Source: Actinoplanes oblitus (GTDB lineage Bacteria; Actinomycetota; Actinomycetes; Mycobacteriales; Micromonosporaceae). From it: a DNA stretch of 64,000 bases. Below the pieces are notes generated by a model. It saw only the letters and a list, made by a program, of their open reading frames with translations, searched no databases and was not told the DNA's origin. Made by a program: the position numbers and the translations under genes. Positions 44,701-52,069 of the stretch are shown piece by piece (position 1 is the stretch's first letter; every line of letters begins with the position of its first letter). The stretch spans positions 1,565,501 to 1,629,500 of the forward strand of contig NZ_CP126980.1 in the NCBI RefSeq assembly GCF_030252345.1, given 5' to 3'.

Positions 44701-44740
44701 AAACGTTTAGTTTCCTCGATCAGGAAACGTTCTTAACCGT
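44701..44740. promoter_or_regulatory. Inverted-repeat operator ahead of chitinase gene
   Basis: GTTTCCT (44710-44716) and AGGAAAC (44722-44728) flank CGATC. The flanking bases extend the symmetry to AAACGTT/AACGTT-like ends. It is 31 bases upstream of the chitinase start and resembles GGAAA/TTTCC palindromes found ahead of actinobacterial glycoside hydrolase genes. I treat it as a likely carbohydrate-responsive operator. Confidence 0.6.
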
Positions 44741-44758
44741 TTCGCTCCTGGGGGGCTC

Positions 44759-46039
44759 ATGAAGGGTTTCACCCGCAGTCTCGTCGCGGTCACCGCGGCC
44801 GTCACCGCCGTCGTGGCCGGCGCGCCCGCACCCGCCTCCGCTTCTCGTGATTACGTGAAAGTCGGATACTTCACCCAGTGGGGCATCTACGGCCGCGACT
44901 TCCAGCTGGCCAAGGTGCAGAACTCGGGCGCCGCAGCCCGTCTCACCCACCTCAACTACGCGTTCGGCCCGGTGACCGCGGAGGGCGTCTGCGCCTCCGC
45001 CGACCCGTGGGCCGACTGGCAGACCCCGTTCTCCGACGCGAACAGTGTGGACGGCGTCGGTGACGTGGCGGGCCAGCCGATCGCCGGCAACCTCAACCAG
45101 CTCGCCGAGCTCAAGAAGAAGAACCCGAGGCTGCGGGTGCTGATCTCGCTGGGCGGCTGGAGCGGCTCGGCGTACTTCTCGGACGCGGCGCTCACCGACG
45201 CCTCCCGCAAGAAGCTGGTGTCGTCCTGTGTCGACCTCTGGATCAAGGGCAACCTGCCCGGCCTGACCGAGGGCGTGGCGGCCGGCATCTTCGACGGCGT
45301 CGATCTGGACTGGGAGTGGCCCGGGTCGGCGGGTAACGCCGGCAATGTGATCCGGCCCGAGGACAAGCAGAACTTCACCCTGCTGGCCGCGGAGTTCCGG
45401 GCCCAGCTGGACCGGCTCGGCAAGAGCAACCGCAGGCACTACGACCTGACCGCGTTCCTGCCGGCCGCCCCGGCCAAGATCGATGCCGGCTTCGAGGCCG
45501 CCAAGATCTTCAAGTACCTGGACTTCGGCACCCTGCAGGGCTACGACTACCACGGCACCTGGGAGGCACGGACCAACCAGCAGTCGGCGCTGCGGGTGCC
45601 GGCCGGCGCGCCGGACAACCCGGACTTCTCCGTGGCGAACACGGTGGACGCCTGGCTGGCCGGCGGCGCGCCGAAGCGCAAGCTGGTGGTCGGCCTGCCG
45701 TACTACGGGCAGGGCTGGACCGGGGTCACCGGCACCGGCAACGGGCTGTTCCAGCCGGCCGCGGGCCCGGCGCCGGGCGTCTTCGCCGCCGGCACCGAGG
45801 ACTACAAGACCCTCAAGAAACTGCCGGCACAGGGCTACGCCGTGCATCGGGACCTGCGGGCCGGTCACGCCTGGCTCTTCGACGGCAACACCTTCTGGAC
45901 GTACGACGATCCGGCCGTACTGCTGCAGAAGACTCTCTACATCCGCAGCCGTGGTCTCGGTGGCGCGATGATGTGGTCGCTCGACGGTGACGACGAGAAC
46001 GCCACGCTCACCAAGACCGTGGCGGTGGGCCTCTTCTGA
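44759..46039 (+). CDS. Secreted GH18 chitinase
   Basis: A 426-residue secreted hydrolase. Residues 1-29 form a Sec signal peptide (MKGFTRSLVAVTAAVTAVVA, cleavage near SASA). The GH18 barrel begins YVKVGYFTQWGIYGRDFQL and has SLGGWSGSAYFSD, then the catalytic DGVDLDWEWPG near residue 180 with the proton-donor Glu, GYDYHGTW, and a C-terminal MMWSLDGDD. No separate chitin-binding domain is visible. The start follows GGGGGG. It degrades chitin to oligomers, which fits with the GH3 lipoprotein at 15.7 kb acting on products; the two are not linked genetically. Confidence 0.93.
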   Translation: MKGFTRSLVAVTAAVTAVVAGAPAPASASRDYVKVGYFTQWGIYGRDFQLAKVQNSGAAARLTHLNYAFGPVTAEGVCASADPWADWQTPFSDANSVDGVGDVAGQPIAGNLNQLAELKKKNPRLRVLISLGGWSGSAYFSDAALTDASRKKLVSSCVDLWIKGNLPGLTEGVAAGIFDGVDLDWEWPGSAGNAGNVIRPEDKQNFTLLAAEFRAQLDRLGKSNRRHYDLTAFLPAAPAKIDAGFEAAKIFKYLDFGTLQGYDYHGTWEARTNQQSALRVPAGAPDNPDFSVANTVDAWLAGGAPKRKLVVGLPYYGQGWTGVTGTGNGLFQPAAGPAPGVFAAGTEDYKTLKKLPAQGYAVHRDLRAGHAWLFDGNTFWTYDDPAVLLQKTLYIRSRGLGGAMMWSLDGDDENATLTKTVAVGLF

Positions 46040-46185
46040 GGGCCCGCGTTCCGGGCAATGAGACGGTGTGCCGTTCGGCGCACCGCCTCGCCCGTTCGGC
46101 GCACTTTGATCGCCAATGCTCCGGGTGCCTCGTTAGCGTGACGAGAGCTACACGCACTGTCTCGCTACATTGAGGGAGGTGGATC

Positions 46186-46416
46186 ATGGCGGAGCCGAAG
46201 TCCCCACCACCACGTACCGATAGCAGTCCCTGGAACTGGTTGCTGCTGGTGCCGATCGTGGTGCCGCTGCTGACCCCGTTGTACAACCACGTCGAGCCGA
46301 GGCTCGCCGGATTCCCGCTCTTCTACTGGCTGCAGCTCGCCCTCATCCTGCTCGGCGTCGGTACCACCACGCTGGTCTACCAGATGACCAAGCGGAAGCG
46401 GGTGGACCGGCCATGA
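46186..46416 (+). CDS. DUF3311 small membrane protein
   Basis: A 76-residue protein with two transmembrane helices (about 18-36 NWLLLVPIVVPLLTPLYN and 47-66 LQLALILLGVGTTTLVYQM) and a positive C-terminus. DUF3311 proteins accompany SSS-family symporters, and here the stop overlaps the start of the next gene by four bases (ATGA). It is probably a partner or accessory subunit of that transporter. The ATG start is behind GGAGGTGG. Confidence 0.92.
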   Translation: MAEPKSPPPRTDSSPWNWLLLVPIVVPLLTPLYNHVEPRLAGFPLFYWLQLALILLGVGTTTLVYQMTKRKRVDRP

Positions 46417-48059
46417 GCGACCACATCACCGAGATCGTCGTCTTCACGGTCCTGTTCCTGCTCGTCAGCGGCATGGGCTTCGTGGCAGCCAAGTGGCGCG
46501 CCCCGCAGGACATGGCGCACCTCGACGAGTGGGGGCTGGGCGGGCGCAGCTTCGGCGGCTGGATCACCTGGTTCCTGGTCGGCGGTGACCTGTACACGGC
46601 GTACACGTTCGTCGCCGTCCCGGCGCTGATGTTCGGCGCCGGCGCCGCCGGGTTCTTCGCGGTGCCCTACACCGTGGTGATCTACCCGCTCTTCTTCCTG
46701 GTGCTGATCCGGCTCTGGTCGGTGTCGCACCGGCACGGCTTCGTCACGCCTGCCGACTTCGTCCGCACCAGGTACGACTCGCCGACCCTGGCGCTGCTGA
46801 TCGCCATCACCGGGATCGTGGCCACCATGCCGTACATCGCGTTGCAACTGGTCGGCATCGAGGCGGTGCTCAAGACGATGGGCGTGACCGGGGACAGCCC
46901 GCTCGCCCGGCACGCGCCGATCATCATCGCGTTCGCCATCCTGGCGGCGTACACGTACCAGTCCGGGCTGCGGGCGCCGGCGCTCATCGCGTTCGTCAAG
47001 GACACCCTGGTCTACATCGTGATCGCGGTGGCGGTCATCTACCTGCCGTACAAGCTGGGTGGCTGGGGTGCGATCTTCGACGCGGCGGACGCGAAGTTCA
47101 CCGCCTCTCCGGCGCCCGGCGACGGGATCATCCTGAACGCCAACAACCAGGTGCAGTACTTCACCCTGGCGCTCGGCTCGGCGCTCGCGCTGTTCCTCTA
47201 CCCGCACAGCATCACCGGGGTGCTGGCCAGCCGGAACCGGGGCGTGATCAAGCGGAACATGTCGGCGCTGCCGGCGTACAGCTTCCTGCTCGGCCTGATC
47301 GCGCTGCTCGGCTTCATGGCCATCGCGGCCGGGGTGAAGCCGTTGCCCGGTGCCAAGGCCGGCAGCGTGGACAGCAACACTGTGGTGCCGCTGCTGTTCG
47401 ACATGAAGTTCCCGGCCTGGTTCGCCGGCGTCGCGTTCGCCGCGATCGGGATCGGCGCCCTGGTGCCGGCCGCGATCATGTCGATCGCCGCCGCCAACCT
47501 GTTCACCCGCAACATCTACAAGGAGTACCTGAAGCGGGATGCCACCCCGGCCCAGGAGGCGAGTGTCGCCAAGATCACCTCGCTGGTGGTGAAGATCGGG
47601 GCGGTCGCGTTCATCGTCTTCCTGGACCCGCAGTTCTCCATCGACCTGCAGCTGATCGGCGGCGTGATCATCCTGCAGACCGGGCCGTCGGTGGTCCTCG
47701 GCCTGTACGGCCGGTGGCTGCACCGGGGCGCGTTGATCGCCGGCTGGGCGGCCGGCATGCTGCTGGCGTTCTGGATGCTCTGGCAGATCCCGAACGCGGC
47801 CACCAAACGCGCGCACTTCGGCGGGTCGGCGTTCCCGCTCTCCGAGTTCGGCCTCGACTCCTCGAAGACGATCTACGTGGGCTTCGTGGCGGTGCTGGTG
47901 AACCTGGCGGTCGCGGTGCTGGCCACCTGGTGGCTGCGGGTGATGAAGGTGGCTCCGGGCGTGGACGGCACGACGCCCGACGACTACTTCGCCGACGAGG
48001 GGGACCCGCGGATCGAGCGGGAGAAGGCCGCCGCTGTCGACACCGTCTCCTCCACCTGA
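46413..48059 (+). CDS. mctP: Sodium:solute symporter (monocarboxylate type)
   Basis: A 548-residue SSS-family symporter with about 13 transmembrane helices. It starts with HITEIVVFTVLFLLVSGMGF, then GGRSFGGWITWFLVGGDLYT, TPADFVRTRYDSP and PYIALQLVGIEAVLK, and later IGIGALVPAAIMSIAAANLF. The pattern with a DUF3311 partner matches MctP-type monocarboxylate (lactate, pyruvate, acetate) uptake systems. The substrate is inferred. The gene is followed by a long-stem hairpin at 48073-48120. Confidence 0.88.
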   Translation: MSDHITEIVVFTVLFLLVSGMGFVAAKWRAPQDMAHLDEWGLGGRSFGGWITWFLVGGDLYTAYTFVAVPALMFGAGAAGFFAVPYTVVIYPLFFLVLIRLWSVSHRHGFVTPADFVRTRYDSPTLALLIAITGIVATMPYIALQLVGIEAVLKTMGVTGDSPLARHAPIIIAFAILAAYTYQSGLRAPALIAFVKDTLVYIVIAVAVIYLPYKLGGWGAIFDAADAKFTASPAPGDGIILNANNQVQYFTLALGSALALFLYPHSITGVLASRNRGVIKRNMSALPAYSFLLGLIALLGFMAIAAGVKPLPGAKAGSVDSNTVVPLLFDMKFPAWFAGVAFAAIGIGALVPAAIMSIAAANLFTRNIYKEYLKRDATPAQEASVAKITSLVVKIGAVAFIVFLDPQFSIDLQLIGGVIILQTGPSVVLGLYGRWLHRGALIAGWAAGMLLAFWMLWQIPNAATKRAHFGGSAFPLSEFGLDSSKTIYVGFVAVLVNLAVAVLATWWLRVMKVAPGVDGTTPDDYFADEGDPRIEREKAAAVDTVSST

Positions 48060-48072
48060 TCTGGTCCGTTTC

Positions 48073-48120
48073 TGAGCACGCGCGCCGCGTCCCGCCGCCG
48101 GGGCGCGGCGCGCGTGCTCA
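48073..48120. terminator. Strong hairpin after the symporter gene
   Basis: Inverted repeat with 17-bp arms, TGAGCACGCGCGCCGCG (48073-48089) and its complement (48104-48120), and a 14-base loop. It starts 14 bases past the stop. A U-tract is missing, but the stem is very long. Confidence 0.82.
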
Positions 48121-48253
48121 GGGCGTACCCACATCGGTTTTGGATTTATTGCGGACCTTGCGGTCCGTTGCGAACCTTGCCCCTATTCGACCGACTCTCC
48201 GGTAGCGTCTGGCCTGTTCATCCGAAGGTTCTTCGCGTCGAGGGGGACATGCG

Positions 48254-48985
48254 ATGCCGGCGCAGATGACGCTGACGCAGCAGTTCGCCGCCGAATACGC
48301 CAAGGGCGCGGTGCCGGGCATGCTGAAGGCGATCCGGACCATCAAACGCGCCAACAACGGGATCCTGGCCGGCGCGCTCGCCGCCAGCTACCTGCACCAG
48401 GGGCACTACCTGGTGAGCCTCGGCGCCGGGCTGTTCTCCTGGATAGTGCCGGCCGTTTTTGATCTGGCCATGCTCTCCATGCTCACGATCAGCCAGACCG
48501 CCGGGATGGCCCAGGACGCGCGCCGGGCCGCGCTCAAGGTCCTCGTGCTGGTGGTCAGCATCTCCGCGGCGGTGAACTTCGCGGCGCCCGGACCGCTCGG
48601 TCTGCGGGTCATCTTCGCCCTGGTGGTCGGCCTGGTCGCGGGCGTCGAATGGGTGGCCGCCAAGATCCGGCCGGACTTCGCGGCGATCGAGGCCCGCGAG
48701 GTCGAGGCGACCGCCGACGTGCGCCCGGCGCGGCGCCTCGACCCGGAGGTGGCCCGGCAGCGGGCGGCGAAGGCGGCGGTCACCCGTCGCGCGAACCAGG
48801 CGGCCAAGGCCGCTGAGGACGCCGCCCGGTCGCGGGGGGCCAAGGCCGTCGAAAGGGCTCGTGTACGCGCGGCGAAGGACGTGCTGGAGCAGGTGGAGCT
48901 GGAGGAGTTCTTCGCGCAGCCGGCCTATCCGCAGGCGGCCCATCCCCATCCCGAGGTGACCCAGCAGGTCCGGGTCCGACGGTGA
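48254..48985 (+). CDS. DUF2637-like membrane protein
   Basis: A 243-residue protein with several transmembrane helices in the first 140 residues (ILAGALAASYLHQGHYLVSL, GLFSWIVPAVFDLAMLSML and FALVVGLVAGVEWVAAKI) and a long charged, Ala/Arg-rich cytoplasmic tail. The pattern resembles DUF2637 (spread-like) proteins of actinobacterial mobile elements and chromosomes. No replication or transfer genes adjoin it. The ATG start at 48254 is preceded by GGGGG. The assignment to DUF2637 is by topology and is moderate. Confidence 0.65.
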   Translation: MPAQMTLTQQFAAEYAKGAVPGMLKAIRTIKRANNGILAGALAASYLHQGHYLVSLGAGLFSWIVPAVFDLAMLSMLTISQTAGMAQDARRAALKVLVLVVSISAAVNFAAPGPLGLRVIFALVVGLVAGVEWVAAKIRPDFAAIEAREVEATADVRPARRLDPEVARQRAAKAAVTRRANQAAKAAEDAARSRGAKAVERARVRAAKDVLEQVELEEFFAQPAYPQAAHPHPEVTQQVRVRR

Positions 48986-49185
48986 TCCCGAGCCGCTCCA
49001 GCGCCGTCCGCCGGACGCGCCAGGTGACCCAGTCGTGGCACCCGTCCCGCCGGAGTTCGCCGTCGCGGAACGGGATCCAGTCGATGCCCCAGCCGCGCAG
49101 TCAAACCGTGACGGGGTCGCGGTAGTCGTCGTGGCGTCGTTCGTAGCGGTGGGAGAGCACGATCACCCACGCGGACGTATCCATG
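48986..49185 (-). pseudogene. Hypothetical protein gene with in-frame stop
   Basis: From an ATG at 49185 (minus strand) the frame reads MDTSAWVIVLSHRYERRHDD, YRDPVTV, then a TGA at 49101-49103. After it the same frame continues in a protein-like way: LRGWGIDWIPFRDGELRRDG, CHDWVTWRVRRTALERLGI. The amino-acid composition on both sides is coding-like, so I read this as a nonsense-mutated or decayed gene. It has no clear end and runs antisense into the neighbour. A sequencing error is possible. Confidence 0.4.
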
Positions 49186-49279
49186 AGCACAGGTTAACGG
49201 TGATCGGTTCAAAGGTGGTCGACCTGCTTCGGTGATCGAGGCCGGCTCGGTGGCCCGACCGTGCTGAGGAGGTGTCAGA

Positions 49280-49810
49280 GTGGCTGGATCGTCTCGGCCG
49301 GCGGCGTTGGTGATCGTGCTGCTGCTCGCCGGCTGTGCCACGAAGGAGGATGACGGCGGTGCCGCTGGTCTGGCCAAGGGCGCGAGCTGGGAGGAACAGC
49401 GTCAGGCCGCCCGGGCGGTGTTGGCCCGCTACGACGCGAGCCTGGCCGGGGCGCGGGCTCCCGGGGCCGGCCCGTCCGCCGCGAACTCCGCTGTGGTGAG
49501 TTCCGGCTTGTCCATCGACTCCGCCACCCTGGACGCCCGGGGTACCCGCATGACGGTCTCCTTCATCGGATCGCCGGAGCCGGCGACGCAACCGTGCGGC
49601 ATCGACTACGCGGCCGAGCCGATCGAGTCGGACCGGGCCGCGACGGTCATCGTGCTGGAGCAGCCGAACGGTGGTGGCAGCGGCACGTGCGCCCTGATCG
49701 GCGCGTCCCGTACAGCGGTGCTGAACCTGGCGAGGCCGCTGGGCGATCGAGCGGTCCTGGACATCCAAGGCGAACCGGTGCCGGTCACCCGGACCGCCGG
49801 CACGAAGTGA
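49280..49810 (+). CDS. Lipoprotein of unknown function
   Basis: A 176-residue predicted lipoprotein. The signal has lipobox LLLAGC near residue 19. The mature part is hydrophilic with ASWEEQRQAARAVLARYDAS, then beta-rich strands (RMTVSFIGSPEPATQPCGID, ATVIVLEQPN, CALIGASRTAVLNL) with two Cys that may form a disulphide. The GTG start at 49280 is behind GAGGAGG. The family is not recognised; similar lipoproteins are common in this group. Confidence 0.82.
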   Translation: MAGSSRPAALVIVLLLAGCATKEDDGGAAGLAKGASWEEQRQAARAVLARYDASLAGARAPGAGPSAANSAVVSSGLSIDSATLDARGTRMTVSFIGSPEPATQPCGIDYAAEPIESDRAATVIVLEQPNGGGSGTCALIGASRTAVLNLARPLGDRAVLDIQGEPVPVTRTAGTK

Positions 49811-50075
49811 GCGCTGGGCGACGCGGCTGAGCGGCTCCGACTCCGGGCGTCTTCAGGGCACCGCGAGATCGTCCGGGATGCGCCGATGATTGCCCGATGG
49901 GTGCCCATGAGACCGGCCGGTCCGATGAGGTCGGGGCGGCGGGTACTCGGTGGCACGCCGATGCCGATGAGGCTTCGGTCTACTGGCTTGACGTCCTCAA
50001 GGTGGCCAAGGCGCCGGCGATCGGTCTGACCTGCGGCTCGCTCAGGTTGCCGGATGGTTGTCCGAACGGAAGGGC
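49811..50075. other. Intergenic region upstream of hybrid histidine kinase
   Basis: No secure gene. A plus-strand frame at 49897 reads GRSDEVGAAGTRWHADADEA and could be a relic of a coding sequence, but it has no ribosome site and ends inside the kinase start. The kinase promoter should lie here. Confidence 0.35.
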
Positions 50076-52046
50076 ATGCCGGACCAGATTTTTCTCATGG
50101 GCAATCTGGTGATCATGGTGGCCTACGCGGCGATCACGGTGGCGATCGTAGTTCCGGTCGCTCGAGCGGGACAGCTACGCACCAACAGGCTTGCCACCGC
50201 CACCGCGTTGATCTTCTTCAGTTGCGCGGTCGGTCACGGACTGCACGCGGTGATGGCGTACCGCACCGTCATGCAGGTTCCGGCCACTCACCAGATGCAC
50301 ATGGAGGCTGCCGGGTGGACCTGGACCTCGGCGATGTGGGACCTTTTCACCGCCGCGATGGGCGTCTACTACTGGACGCTACGCCGGGCCTATGGAGTTC
50401 TGCTCGGTAAAGGCGCGATTTATGTGGACCCGTGGGGTCAGTACCGGCTGGACGAAGCCGACGCCCGTGAACGCGCCGCCCGCGATGTCGCCGAGGCTCA
50501 TCGGGCCACCCTGGCGACCGTGGTCGAGCACACCGACGACGCGGTTGTCGGCGTTACCCCGGAGGGCATCATCACGGCGTGGAACGGCGGGGCGGAACGC
50601 CTGTTCGGATACCCGGCTGAGGAAGTCCTCGGCCGGCCCGCCACGATGCTGGCCGATGAGACCGGCTCGGGCGAGCAAGCGGACGTCCTCGCCCGGATCC
50701 GGCACGGCGAGCGCGGCATGGCCTACGAGACGCGGCGGCTGCGCAAGGACGGGACTCTCGTCGACGTCGCGCTGACGATGGCACCGATCCACGATCAGGC
50801 AGGTACGGTCATCGGTGCTTCTGCCGTCGCGCGGGACATCACCGCGGCGAAGGAGGCCGCCGAACGCGGGCGCGCCATCCAGGAGCGCAGCAACCAGGCA
50901 CAGCGCATGGAGAGCCTCGGCAAGCTGGCCGGCGGTGTCGCTCACGACTTCAACAACATCCTGGCGATCATCGCCAACTACACCGAGTTCGTGGCGGAGG
51001 AGACCGCTGACCGGCCGGAGGTGCAAGCCGACCTGACCCAGGTACGTACGGCGGTGGAGCGGGCGACCAACCTGACCCGGCAGCTGCTGACGTTCACCCG
51101 TGCGGAGGCCATCCAGCCGCAGGACGTCGACCTCAACGCGGCGGTCACCGAAGTGCAGATGATGTTGGAGCGCACCATCGGCGAGCACATCGACCTGATC
51201 GCGGTGCCCTCGCCGCAGCCGCTGATCGTGCACGCCGATCCGGGTCAGCTTCAGCAGGTGTTGTTGAACCTGGCGCTCAACGCCCGTGACGCCATGCCCG
51301 AGGGCGGCGCCCTCGTTCTGGAGGCCAATACCGCCACGCTGGACGGCGAGGAGGTCAACATGCAACCGCCCCTGCCCGCCGGCACCTACGCCCGCCTGCT
51401 GGTCAGCGACACTGGCGAGGGCATGTCGCCGGAAACCGCCAAGCGGATCTTCGAGCCGTTCTACACCACCAAGCCTCAGGGTCGAGGCACCGGATTGGGC
51501 CTGGCCACCGTCTACGGCATCGTGACCGAATGCGGAGGCAGCATCAACGTGTACTCCGAGCTGGGCACAGGCACAACCTTCCGGGTCTACCTTCCGTTGG
51601 CGAAGGCGGTAACCGACACGACGGCGATCCCGCCGGCGCACCGTACGGCACCGCCGCGCGGCGACGGCAGCACCGTGCTGGTGGTCGAGGACGAGCCCGC
51701 TCTCGCCCGCGTGGTCACCCGCATCCTCAGCAGGGCCGGATACCATGTGCTCACCGCTGCCGACGCCGGCGAAGCGCTGGACCTGTACGAGCAGCATGGC
51801 TGCGACGCCCTGCTCACTGACGTGATCATGCCGGGCGTCTCCGGGCGACGTCTGGCCGAGTCGCTGCACGAACGTCAGCCGGATCTTCCCGTGCTCTACA
51901 TGTCCGGCTACAGCAACGGACTTCTCGGCACCACCCACATCCTCGACGAGGACATCGCCTTCCTCGAGAAACCCTTCACGGCCGCTGATCTGCTCCACAG
52001 GCTGGCGGCGACACGCGAAAGTAGCTCTTCACCACTCGGATCATGA
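50076..52046 (+). CDS. Hybrid sensor histidine kinase with PAS and receiver domains
   Basis: A 656-residue kinase. Three or four N-terminal membrane helices (LVIMVAYAAITVAIVVPVA, LIFFSCAVGHGLHAVMAY) are followed by a PAS domain (TDDAVVGVTPEGIITAWNGG), HisKA with SLGKLAGGVAHDFNN (phosphorylated His near 290), HATPase (LNLALNARDAMPEGG, DTGEGMSPE, GRGTGLGLATVYGIV) and a C-terminal receiver (VEDEPALARVVTRILSRAG, phospho-acceptor Asp near 583 in LLTDVIMPGV, LEKPF). The start is uncertain: ATG at 50076, with TTG at 50058 possible. It faces the GGDEF-EAL gene end to end, a signalling neighbourhood. The signal sensed is unknown. Confidence 0.9.
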   Translation: MPDQIFLMGNLVIMVAYAAITVAIVVPVARAGQLRTNRLATATALIFFSCAVGHGLHAVMAYRTVMQVPATHQMHMEAAGWTWTSAMWDLFTAAMGVYYWTLRRAYGVLLGKGAIYVDPWGQYRLDEADARERAARDVAEAHRATLATVVEHTDDAVVGVTPEGIITAWNGGAERLFGYPAEEVLGRPATMLADETGSGEQADVLARIRHGERGMAYETRRLRKDGTLVDVALTMAPIHDQAGTVIGASAVARDITAAKEAAERGRAIQERSNQAQRMESLGKLAGGVAHDFNNILAIIANYTEFVAEETADRPEVQADLTQVRTAVERATNLTRQLLTFTRAEAIQPQDVDLNAAVTEVQMMLERTIGEHIDLIAVPSPQPLIVHADPGQLQQVLLNLALNARDAMPEGGALVLEANTATLDGEEVNMQPPLPAGTYARLLVSDTGEGMSPETAKRIFEPFYTTKPQGRGTGLGLATVYGIVTECGGSINVYSELGTGTTFRVYLPLAKAVTDTTAIPPAHRTAPPRGDGSTVLVVEDEPALARVVTRILSRAGYHVLTAADAGEALDLYEQHGCDALLTDVIMPGVSGRRLAESLHERQPDLPVLYMSGYSNGLLGTTHILDEDIAFLEKPFTAADLLHRLAATRESSSSPLGS

Positions 52047-52069
52047 CAAGGAGTCAGGCCGACGGGGTG

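Noticed and set aside
48254..48985. DUF2637-like gene considered as evidence for a conjugative element
   Set aside because: No tra, rep or integrase genes are present within several kilobases.
49897..50112. Frame of 71 codons upstream of the hybrid kinase
   Set aside because: No ribosome site, no family match, and it overlaps the kinase start; at most a relic.
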